Shown here: positions 1 through 5,357 of the stretch, piece by piece | How positions within the stretch are numbered: the stretch's first letter is position 1 | How the letters are laid out: each line of letters begins with the position of its first letter | Assembly: GCA_015486775.1 (NCBI GenBank) | Contig: WFRA01000325.1 | Location: 1-13,933, forward strand | From: Kiritimatiellales bacterium | Lineage (GTDB): Bacteria > Verrucomicrobiota > Kiritimatiellia > Kiritimatiellales > Pontiellaceae | DNA: 13,933 nt | Direction: 5' to 3' | Translations under genes and position numbers: made by a program | Notes under the pieces: model-generated | The model's database searches: none | What the model saw: only the letters and a program-made list of their open reading frames with translations | What the model was told of the DNA's origin: nothing

Positions 1-982
1 GGTGAGCGCCGCGCTGTATGGCTCGGCCAAAGGCGTTATCCGGGTAAGTCCGTCGGTGGTAAAAAAAATCAGGGATCTGGCGAAACAGGAAGGCTATACC
101 CCCAATCATGCAGCCAGACAGCTTGCCTCCCAGAAAAGCAAGATGTGGGGGGTTCTATGCAGCCCCACCCCGAATGAACTGAATGCCTTCCGGCTTTCGC
201 TGCTGCATGAAGAAGCCAAGGCAAAAGGGTACCAATTAATCATTGAGTACATTGACGGAGGCCGCTCCTCGCTTAAATCCAGCCTGGAAATTTTTCAAGG
301 GCTGGGAATCGAGGGCGTTGTCTGCCTGCACCATTTCTTTCCCGAACACCATTCGCTCGTACCCACCTTGGTCTCCGAGAAGTTTGACCGAGTCGTATTT
401 ATTGACAAGCCAATGATTGGAAATGCCCACTTTAGCGGGTTGGACTATGTAGAAGCGGGTCGGTTGGTCTATCGCACCCTGCGTCAAAACGGAAAACGGC
501 CCGGTCTGATCCTGCAAACCCGATCCTGGTATGCCGGCCCCTTTCTCATCCAGGGATTCACCGAGGAATGGAGTCTCGCAGGCTCCTCTTTCACCGAAGC
601 CCCCATCTGGATTGCGGATGAAAACGTCCACGGGTTCTCCGGATCCTTCAAGATCGGGGATGCCCGCCACGCAGTTGAGTGGGCCATCTCCGAGGGGATC
701 GACGGGCTGGCCGTTTCCACCGACGAAGGTGCTGCATTTATCTGCAACGCCCTTCGCGAGCAAGGACTGCAAGTCCCCCAGGACATTGCCGTTATCGGGC
801 AGGGGAACTCCCACTTCTGCGAACTGGTCTACCCCGCGCTGTCCAGCATTGATTTTCAGCAAAAGAAGATCATTCGCGCCGCCGTGGAGACCCTGCATCA
901 ACTCTGCGAAAACAAACCTGCGGAAATCTCCAAACTGACCCAACCGCGCCTCCAGCCGAGAGACTCGTCCCCTTCGCAATAG
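1..982 (+). CDS. LacI/GalR-family transcriptional regulator, 5' end missing
   Basis: A DNA-binding repressor or activator that responds to a sugar-type ligand. The frame is read from base 2 and is open to the left edge. The first visible residues (VSAALYGSAKG...VSPSVVKKIRDLAKQEGY) correspond to the recognition helix and third helix of a LacI headpiece, so about 15-25 N-terminal residues lie outside the window and the GTG at position 2 is an internal Val codon, not a start. The hinge segment PNHAARQLASQ follows (about residues 34-44) and keeps the Leu that in LacI proteins inserts into a central CpG of the operator. The remainder is a periplasmic-binding-protein-like sensor (about residues 48-315), with the family's usual late block around VSTDEGAAFICNALREQG, VPQDIAVIG and YPALSSID. 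It converges on the HAD gene. Two palindromes with a central CG in front of the DNRLRE genes are plausible targets (inference). The ligand cannot be deduced. Confidence 0.93.
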   Translation, partial: VSAALYGSAKGVIRVSPSVVKKIRDLAKQEGYTPNHAARQLASQKSKMWGVLCSPTPNELNAFRLSLLHEEAKAKGYQLIIEYIDGGRSSLKSSLEIFQGLGIEGVVCLHHFFPEHHSLVPTLVSEKFDRVVFIDKPMIGNAHFSGLDYVEAGRLVYRTLRQNGKRPGLILQTRSWYAGPFLIQGFTEEWSLAGSSFTEAPIWIADENVHGFSGSFKIGDARHAVEWAISEGIDGLAVSTDEGAAFICNALREQGLQVPQDIAVIGQGNSHFCELVYPALSSIDFQQKKIIRAAVETLHQLCENKPAEISKLTQPRLQPRDSSPSQ

Positions 983-1040
983 AACCGCCTACCCCTTCGT
1001 TTTTCATTCCCTCTCCAGCTTTCGAGCCGCTCCGCGAAAT

Positions 1041-1067
1041 CGGCAATAGCTGTCGGTAGCGTTGCCG
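1041..1067. terminator. weak stem-loop between two convergent genes
   Basis: CGGCAA (1041-1046) and TTGCCG (1062-1067) form a 6-bp stem around a 15-nt loop in the 103-bp gap where the regulator gene and the HAD gene converge. No T-run follows on either strand, so it is at best a weak bidirectional terminator. Confidence 0.2.
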
Positions 1068-1085
1068 CCCCGGCAGAATCTCCAC

Positions 1086-2081
1086 CTATTCAAAAAGACC
1101 GTAAAGCCCCGGGTCGGAAAAGTCCGCAACAATCAGGTGGGTGCCAAGGGCTCGGTGCAACTGGCGGTGGCGCGTGGCGAACTCCCCGAGGCGGCTGATG
1201 CAGACCGATCCCATCTTGTGCCCCGCATCGATTTCGCTCCGACCGTCCCCCACAACCAAAATTGAAGAAGGAACCACCGCCAAGCGGTCGCACAGGGAAT
1301 GCATGACCTCCACCTTCGGCTCCTTGCGCTCCCAGGTCGAACCGTAGATATTCTCCACCAGTTTTCCGGTGCCGACCTCCAGACCGAGGGCGACAACCTC
1401 GTCGTAGATCCCTCCTCGCGCCTGTCCATGCCCGTCCTTCTCGACCACCGCCCCCGTAATAAAATAGTTCACGACACCCTTTTGCTGCAGGAAGGAAAGG
1501 AAACGCACGCTTCCCGGAACCAGAAACCGGTCGGGGTCGGAACGCGCCATCTCGATATTCCGATTCCGGCTTGTTTCGTATAGAACCTGTTCATACAGGC
1601 GGAAAAGAGAGGGAGCCTCCCGTTCAATAAACTCCGTAAACCTCGGCGATTCCCCTAGGTCAAAGCGCTCCTCCCCCTGCCATATCTTCTGGATAATTTC
1701 GGAATTTATTCGATGAGCCTCCGGCGTATCCGAGAATTCCTTGGGGACAATGGTTCCGACCTCCACGCCGCGCCGGATTGCCCACTCCATTTGCGTCAAT
1801 GCGGACAGCCCGGCGGACTCCACGCAAAAGGAGTCGGTCTCTTCCGTCCGAAGCAGATCCAGATTCTCCGAAATTTGCGCCAAGGCACGGTCGAACGGCG
1901 TCCCCAGCCCATTCTTGATCACGAAGGAGAGAACCGCGCTCATGACCGGCTCCCATTCCCGGATCAACGAATGCGTCCCGTCAATGTCATGGAAAGCAAC
2001 AACCACCTCCCTTTCAGGAAACGGTGTCACCAATTCCAGGTTGGATTCCTCCTCCGTCGATAGACAACTTATTTTCGCCAT
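1086..2081 (-). CDS. HAD-superfamily phosphatase-like hydrolase
   Basis: Probably a cytoplasmic Mg-dependent phosphatase acting on a small phosphorylated metabolite. The four HAD motifs are visible in its 331 residues: motif I HDIDGT (nucleophile D32, acid/base D34), motif II FITGA (T209), a Lys in KEPK (K253 or K256) as motif III, and motif IV VVGDGRSEIDAG (D279, D285). The roughly 175-residue, mostly helical insert between motifs I and II is a large C1-type cap. It sets substrate choice and resembles nothing I can name. The start is supported by AAGGGG six nt upstream of the ATG. There is no signal peptide. It lies 145 nt downstream of the SIS isomerase gene on the same strand, so a joint role in sugar-phosphate metabolism is likely (inference). 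The substrate is unknown; phosphoserine phosphatase-like and sugar phosphatase activities both fit the fold. Confidence 0.85.
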   Translation of the reverse strand: MAKISCLSTEEESNLELVTPFPEREVVVAFHDIDGTHSLIREWEPVMSAVLSFVIKNGLGTPFDRALAQISENLDLLRTEETDSFCVESAGLSALTQMEWAIRRGVEVGTIVPKEFSDTPEAHRINSEIIQKIWQGEERFDLGESPRFTEFIEREAPSLFRLYEQVLYETSRNRNIEMARSDPDRFLVPGSVRFLSFLQQKGVVNYFITGAVVEKDGHGQARGGIYDEVVALGLEVGTGKLVENIYGSTWERKEPKVEVMHSLCDRLAVVPSSILVVGDGRSEIDAGHKMGSVCISRLGEFATRHRQLHRALGTHLIVADFSDPGLYGLFE

Positions 2082-2102
2082 TGCAATCCCCTTGTTCCCA
2101 AC

Positions 2103-2162
2103 CCGGCAAAGCCGGAACCAAAATTTAACCGAAGTTCGCGAAAATTCGTTTGGAATTTTGGT
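2103..2162 (-). repeat. two stem-loops in the leader of the HAD gene
   Basis: A GC-only hairpin, CCGGC-AAA-GCCGG (2103-2115), sits just upstream of the HAD gene's ribosome-binding site. Next to it ACCAAAATT (2117-2125) pairs with AATTTTGGT (2154-2162), with a further CGAA/TTCG pairing inside (2130-2133 and 2145-2148). Both would fold in the transcript before the start codon. They may be a leader regulator, an attenuator or part of a dispersed repeat; nothing in the window decides. Confidence 0.4.
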
Positions 2163-2197
2163 TTTGTCTCGGATTTAAAACTTGGTGCCTCGAATTT

Positions 2198-2222
2198 CCG
2201 CAATCGGCAAGCAAGATTGCGG
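2198..2222 (-). terminator. stem-loop directly after the SIS gene
   Basis: CCGCAATC (2198-2205) and GATTGCGG (2215-2222) form a perfect 8-bp stem with a 9-nt loop, beginning 4 nt after the SIS stop codon in the direction of transcription. It is placed like an intrinsic terminator but is followed by AAATTCG rather than a U-run. It could equally be a 3'-end stabilising hairpin between two genes of one transcript. Confidence 0.4.
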
Positions 2223-2226
2223 GGTG

Positions 2227-2844
2227 CTAGTCCTTGAAAAAATGCGCCTCGAGCATGGCGCACAACGCATGGTAGACGGGCAGGTGCAGTTCCTGCACCT
2301 TGTAGGTTTCCGTTTCCGGCACCCGGATGCAGACCTTGCACAGGGATGCCATCCCGCCCCCGTCCCGCCCCGTCAGCCCGAGCGTATCTAGGCCTTTTGC
2401 CCGGGCCACCTGCAATGCCCGCAAAACATTCTCGGAGCGACCCGAGGTGCTGATCCCCCACAGGACATCCCCCGGTCGTCCATAGCCATAAATCTGCTGG
2501 GCATACACCAGCCCCGGGTCAACATCGTTGGCAAACGCCGAGGCGAGGCTCCCCGACCCCGTCAAAGAAAATGCCCTCAACGATTCCTGGAGTTTCCCCG
2601 AAAGGGCGGGATCGCCTAGGCACCGTTCCATGTCGTCGGACAAAGGACGCTGAACCAGAAACGACTTCATCAGCTCCCCGACAATATGTTCCGCATCGGA
2701 TGCGCTGCCGCCATTCCCGCAAAGATACACGCAACCGTCCTTCCCATAGCACCGGCAGAGCATTTCGAATGCCGCCTGGATCTGCCCAACGCAACTTCCA
2801 AGCGTTGGATACCGCCCGATCAAATTTTCCAGTATCGTTTCCAT
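2227..2844 (-). CDS. SIS-domain phosphosugar isomerase, GmhA-like
   Basis: Likely a cytoplasmic aldose/ketose phosphate isomerase related to sedoheptulose 7-phosphate isomerase (GmhA). The 205 residues match the usual GmhA length. Visible motifs are LCGNGGSASDAEH (41-53, phosphosugar loop), ELMKSF with E57 where GmhA has its catalytic Glu, AFAND (103-107), GRPGDVLWGISTSGRSENVLRAL (122-144) and QELHLPVYHALC (184-195), where H192 aligns with E. coli GmhA H180. The frame is open for 28 more codons upstream (ATG at 2928), but that extension is encoded by the palindromic repeat element and is not SIS-like, so I place the start at 2844. Only a short AGG precedes it. GmhA makes an early intermediate of LPS heptose. 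The DnaA-initiator protein DiaA and other SIS isomerases share the fold, so the substrate is not fixed. Neighbours are a HAD phosphatase and GH130. Confidence 0.85.
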   Translation of the reverse strand: METILENLIGRYPTLGSCVGQIQAAFEMLCRCYGKDGCVYLCGNGGSASDAEHIVGELMKSFLVQRPLSDDMERCLGDPALSGKLQESLRAFSLTGSGSLASAFANDVDPGLVYAQQIYGYGRPGDVLWGISTSGRSENVLRALQVARAKGLDTLGLTGRDGGGMASLCKVCIRVPETETYKVQELHLPVYHALCAMLEAHFFKD

Positions 2845-2864
2845 AAGCCTAAAAAATGCAATTG

Positions 2865-3013
2865 GAACCACGAATCCACACGAATGAACACGAAATGGGG
2901 TTCCCTTTATTCCGAAATCCTCAGGCACCTCAATCCCTGATGAGGATTTAACCCAAATGGTTGAAGCAAAACCGGCAATATTATTAGTGTAAATTCGTGT
3001 GGATTGGTGGTTC
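2865..3013. repeat. palindromic repeat element with about 30-bp terminal inverted repeats
   Basis: The left arm (2865-2895) and right arm (2984-3013) are inverted copies differing at only a few positions; GAACCAC and AATCCACACGAAT are shared. The left arm is also built on a 10-bp period: CACGAATCCA, CACGAATGAA, CACGAAATGG (2869-2898). Between the arms AAATCCTCA (2915-2923) and TGAGGATTT (2941-2949) form a perfect inner 9-bp stem. The whole resembles a small non-autonomous element or REP-type repeat filling the gap between GH130 and the SIS gene. No target-site duplication is evident. It could end or process the GH130 transcript. Confidence 0.6.
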
Positions 3014-3044
3014 GCTCCTCCGGGTTTTTAAAGTTTACAGGGTA

Positions 3045-4019
3045 CTACCGGTATTCCTGGATACACAAATCGACAAGATCCCGGACACTGCCGGAGGCCA
3101 GCCCCACGCAAGTGTCCGCCGTCCCGTGGTAGACGCGTATTTCGTCCTTTTCCCAATCGGCCACGGCACCCGGCGGAAAAACGGAATTTGGAACCACGCC
3201 GTTGAACTCATACGGCTCGTAGGGCATCAAAATCGCGCTTTGGGTGAGCCCTATTATTTTTTCGGGATCTTCCAGATCCAGAAGCATGGCGCCAATCGAA
3301 TAGCGGTGCCCGGTGCAGCTGCGGGTCACTCCATGGATAATCACCAGCCAACCCCGGGGCGTTTTCAAAGGCGGCGTGGGGCCGATTTTGGTTGTGTTCC
3401 AATGGCTGAACCCCGGTTTCAGAAGCGGCCGGAACCGCCCCCAATGGATCAGGTCGGGAGAGCTGCTCAGCCAAATGTGTCCAAAATCGTGAAAATCGTT
3501 CGGGGCGACACGATAGGGACGATCCAATCGATAGTACTGCCCATTGATTTTTTCGGGAAACAGGCACGGAACCCGGTTGTCCGGCAGGGAAATGATGTCT
3601 ATGTTCTCGAACTCCACAAAATCCTCGGTCTTGGCCAAAATCCCCAAAGTCCCCCACTCTCCGCACCCCGGGTGGACAATGTAGTAGGTTCCCTCGATAC
3701 ATGTGACACGGAAGTCGATGCATTGTTCGCGAACCTTGCCGATAGCCCCTTCGTCGCTTCTCAGAAACAGAGGTTCGGGATTGATGTCGAAATGCACACC
3801 ATCGCGGCTCATGGCAACGTGGGCGGTAATGTCCTGACCAAATTCACTGTGATGCCCCGCATTGTGGGCAACGGGAAGGATCAGAACGGTCTGGTCGCCG
3901 AACATCGTTTGGCCAGGATTAAAAACCGCGTAGGCACCGGGGATATCGGCCGGTGTGATAATCGGGTTGTCGGCATGTCGTTTTAATATGCATTCCGAGT
4001 AGTGTTTCTTGCTTTCCAT
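3045..4019 (-). CDS. GH130 family beta-mannoside phosphorylase or glycosidase
   Basis: A five-bladed beta-propeller enzyme of family GH130, whose members phosphorolyse or hydrolyse beta-linked mannosides; phosphorolysis yields mannose 1-phosphate. Of 324 residues, the recognisable blocks are the N-terminal RHADNPIITP (14-23), FNPG (33-36), IDFRVTCIEGTYYIVH (101-116) with D102 as the likely catalytic acid, NRVPCLFPEKINGQYYRLDRP (148-168), KIGPTPPLKTPRGWLVIIHGV (211-231), YSIGAMLLDLEDPEKI (240-255), NGVVPNSVFPPG (273-284) and YHGTADTCVGLA (297-308). H229 and Y240 have the spacing I recall for phosphate-contacting residues of GH130 phosphorylases, which leans toward a phosphorylase, but this is from memory. 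The frame extends 40 codons upstream, but AAAGGA eight nt before the ATG at 4019 favours this start. No signal peptide, so cytoplasmic. The exact glycan is unknown. Confidence 0.9.
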   Translation of the reverse strand: MESKKHYSECILKRHADNPIITPADIPGAYAVFNPGQTMFGDQTVLILPVAHNAGHHSEFGQDITAHVAMSRDGVHFDINPEPLFLRSDEGAIGKVREQCIDFRVTCIEGTYYIVHPGCGEWGTLGILAKTEDFVEFENIDIISLPDNRVPCLFPEKINGQYYRLDRPYRVAPNDFHDFGHIWLSSSPDLIHWGRFRPLLKPGFSHWNTTKIGPTPPLKTPRGWLVIIHGVTRSCTGHRYSIGAMLLDLEDPEKIIGLTQSAILMPYEPYEFNGVVPNSVFPPGAVADWEKDEIRVYHGTADTCVGLASGSVRDLVDLCIQEYR

Positions 4020-4089
4020 CTTCTTTCCTTTCATTTTCAGTGGTTGGCCTGCGCCACATACATCTTGGACAGGTTCCAGAAGCCTCGGT

Positions 4090-4176
4090 TTATTCCGCAA
4101 TAATCCGGAAAAATTTATCGCGTCCATTGGCCTGCACATAAAACAGGGTATTCACCCTTTGCCTTTCCTCTCGCAT
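4090..4176 (-). CDS. possible 28-residue leader peptide upstream of GH130
   Basis: An ATG at 4176 is preceded by GGGGAGG (4184-4190 on the plus strand, complemented) with a 7-nt spacer, a stronger ribosome-binding site than that of GH130 itself. The frame encodes 28 residues beginning MREERQRVNT and ending FRIIAE, closing 70 nt before the GH130 start. It has no recognisable domain. It might be a translated leader peptide, the remnant of a lost gene, or chance. The same frame is open further upstream to an ATG at 4275, but only the internal start has a good ribosome-binding site. Confidence 0.22.
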   Translation of the reverse strand: MREERQRVNTLFYVQANGRDKFFRIIAE

Positions 4177-4304
4177 TCTTAACCCTCCCCTATCCATCTT
4201 CCCAAGCCGCTCGCTACGAAACATAATTCCCGCAGAGAATTGTGTCGATGGCACCATTTCCCTGCAGGAAATCATCTACGTTCCGTGCCAATCTCACAGT
4301 ATCC

Positions 4305-4333
4305 ACTTTGGCTAAAAGAAGGGGAGCCAAAGT
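4305..4333. repeat. perfect 9-bp inverted repeat (hairpin)
   Basis: ACTTTGGCT (4305-4313) and AGCCAAAGT (4325-4333) pair perfectly around an 11-nt purine-rich loop. Neither strand has a T-run immediately after the stem, so it is not a standard terminator. Its place about 170 nt downstream of the PEP-CTERM stop and about 290 nt upstream of GH130 fits a transcript boundary or a dispersed repeat. Confidence 0.45.
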
Positions 4334-4413
4334 AGAAACGGAAAAATGGCAACTCTACAAGTTCCCGATTATCTTATTGCCCGTGCGAAACACGGCGGCG
4401 ATGGAGGGATGAA

Positions 4414-4495
4414 GCACGCCATCCGGGGACACCACAACGACGTGATCGTTACACGTAGGCCAAGCAACCCAAGACCGTCCAGCGGGATGGCACGC
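4414..4495 (-). other. long-range stem with internal hairpins after the PEP-CTERM gene
   Basis: GCACGCCATCC (4414-4424) and GGATGGCACGC (4485-4495) pair at 9 of 11 positions. Inside, GGAC (4427-4430) pairs with GTCC (4477-4480). Further in, the segment around 4436-4456 can form either of two alternative 5-bp hairpins (AACGA/TCGTT or ACGTG/CACGT). The structure starts 9 nt past the PEP-CTERM stop on that gene's strand, so it may be a 3' processing or termination structure. No known RNA family is recognised. Confidence 0.3.
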
Positions 4496-4504
4496 TAACA
4501 TTAA

Positions 4505-5254
4505 CTACATCGAAAGTTTGCGCCGGATCACCATCAGGGCAAGCCCAGAAATCCCAACAAGCCCCAGGGTGGCCGGTTCGGGAATGGTTAAATTTAGGAT
4601 CGGTCCATTCGCCGACTCCGACGAATAAAACTCGGGGTATGAACTCGATATGCCGGTACCCGAGAGTACCAGTGTGAGCTTTCCGTCCGAATCGGCATTA
4701 AGTAGCGCAATCGAGGAAGAGAGGTCGAAAGTGTGCGTGGCATCGACCGCCTCGCTGACACTCTCGTTGTCAACCAACAACGCGGTATCCGCAAGATTAT
4801 AGGAATCCGCGCTATAATTCTGGCTAACATCCGCGTTGACACTGCCTGGAGCGTTATCGAACTTGATCGTCGACTCGCTCCAGGCATCGATCGTCTCATT
4901 CGTTAACAAGACCACATCAAGACTCCGGTTTACACTCTTGGAAACAACCAGATCTAGGGATGCGTCCGTGATATTCCCAGCTGTTCCGGCAGGGAGGTCG
5001 AACTGGATATAGAACTTCCACCGGTTTCCACTAGCGTTCACCACGACGCCCTTGTCGTCAACGCGACCGCCGTAGCCATATTTTACAGAGGCATCCTGCG
5101 CGGCCGCCAAATTGAGGACATCTGCCTGAACAGCGAATACTCCTCCAAACATCCCCGCCAGCATAATTCCCGCTGGAAGCATACTTCCCATACCCTTCAC
5201 CAGTCTTCTTTTATCCGCCTTTGCGGCTACTGTTGTTTTTCCTTGCTTCTTCAT
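4505..5254 (-). CDS. DNRLRE (CBM96-type) domain protein with PEP-CTERM anchor
   Basis: An exported, surface- or matrix-targeted protein probably binding polysaccharide. The 249 residues run: a long basic N-terminus and hydrophobic signal segment (about 1-44, AVQA before DVLNL), one DNRLRE beta-sandwich (about 45-222) with the phrases DASVKYGYGG, WKFYIQFDLP and FDNAPGS, and a PEP-CTERM tail: PEP at 225-227, a hydrophobic helix (about 228-243) and basic RRK at 244-246. PEP-CTERM tails are recognised by an exosortase in EPS-producing Gram-negative bacteria; none is encoded here. Its N-terminal half is a close paralogue of the first domain of the 556-residue protein (8360-10030). The ATG is preceded by a strong AAAGGAGG. 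A promoter and an 18-bp palindromic operator lie directly upstream, so it is probably its own transcription unit. CBM96 modules have been linked to alginate, but the ligand here is open. Confidence 0.88.
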   Translation of the reverse strand: MKKQGKTTVAAKADKRRLVKGMGSMLPAGIMLAGMFGGVFAVQADVLNLAAAQDASVKYGYGGRVDDKGVVVNASGNRWKFYIQFDLPAGTAGNITDASLDLVVSKSVNRSLDVVLLTNETIDAWSESTIKFDNAPGSVNADVSQNYSADSYNLADTALLVDNESVSEAVDATHTFDLSSSIALLNADSDGKLTLVLSGTGISSSYPEFYSSESANGPILNLTIPEPATLGLVGISGLALMVIRRKLSM

Positions 5255-5288
5255 TCTGTCCTCCTTTGGACTTTTCGGCTCATCCCCA

Positions 5289-5306
5289 TGATAAGCCGCG
5301 TTATCA
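5289..5306. promoter_or_regulatory. LacI-type operator palindrome, copy 1
   Basis: TGATAAGCC-GCGTTATCA is symmetric at 7 of 9 base pairs with CG at its centre, the typical layout of a LacI-family operator. It lies 34 nt upstream of the PEP-CTERM gene's start codon, just downstream of the -10 box, so a bound repressor would cover the transcription start. A second copy stands at the equivalent place before the paralogous gene at 10030. Confidence 0.62.
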
Positions 5307-5307
5307 T

Positions 5308-5336
5308 TCTATAGCTAAATCCCATTTCCAATACAA
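5308..5336 (-). promoter_or_regulatory. sigma70-type promoter of the PEP-CTERM gene
   Basis: On the minus strand a -35 box TTGTAT (5331-5336) and a -10 box TATAGA (5308-5313) are separated by exactly 17 bp, with the operator palindrome starting 1 nt past the -10 box. The -35 box is a modest match. The same -10 sequence and spacing recur before the paralogue at 10030, which strengthens the call. Confidence 0.5.
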
Positions 5337-5357
5337 TGCTTTTTACATGGAACAAGC

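Larger units (their letters stand above)
4020..4504. other. 485-bp gap between GH130 and the PEP-CTERM gene
   Basis: No convincing full-length gene. It must hold the GH130 leader and promoter (minus strand) and the 3' end of the PEP-CTERM transcript. I see a short frame with a strong ribosome-binding site (4090-4176), a perfect 9-bp inverted repeat (4305-4333), a small CCGTG/CACGG hairpin (4381-4395), a longer structured segment (4414-4495) and a plus-strand 50-codon frame (4346-4498) without support. Confidence 0.6.

Noticed and set aside
2845..2928. 28-residue N-terminal extension of the SIS protein
   Set aside because: It is the translation of the palindromic repeat element, and known GmhA-like proteins start close to the ATG at 2844.
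2997..3986. A 329-codon open frame on the plus strand
   Set aside because: It lies antisense to GH130, whose family blocks are clear. The plus-strand product shows no domain and its frame is a by-product of codon composition.
4346..4498. A 50-codon plus-strand frame beginning MATLQVPDYL
   Set aside because: The start loosely recalls small antitoxins, but the remainder is Gly/His/Arg/Pro-rich and unlike any, the ribosome-binding site is poor, and the segment overlaps the inverted repeat at 4414-4495.
4414..4504. Integron attC-like recombination site
   Set aside because: GTTAGCG occurs beside an imperfect palindrome, but it does not fit the GTTRRRY core and no matching RYYYAAC core is present at the other end.
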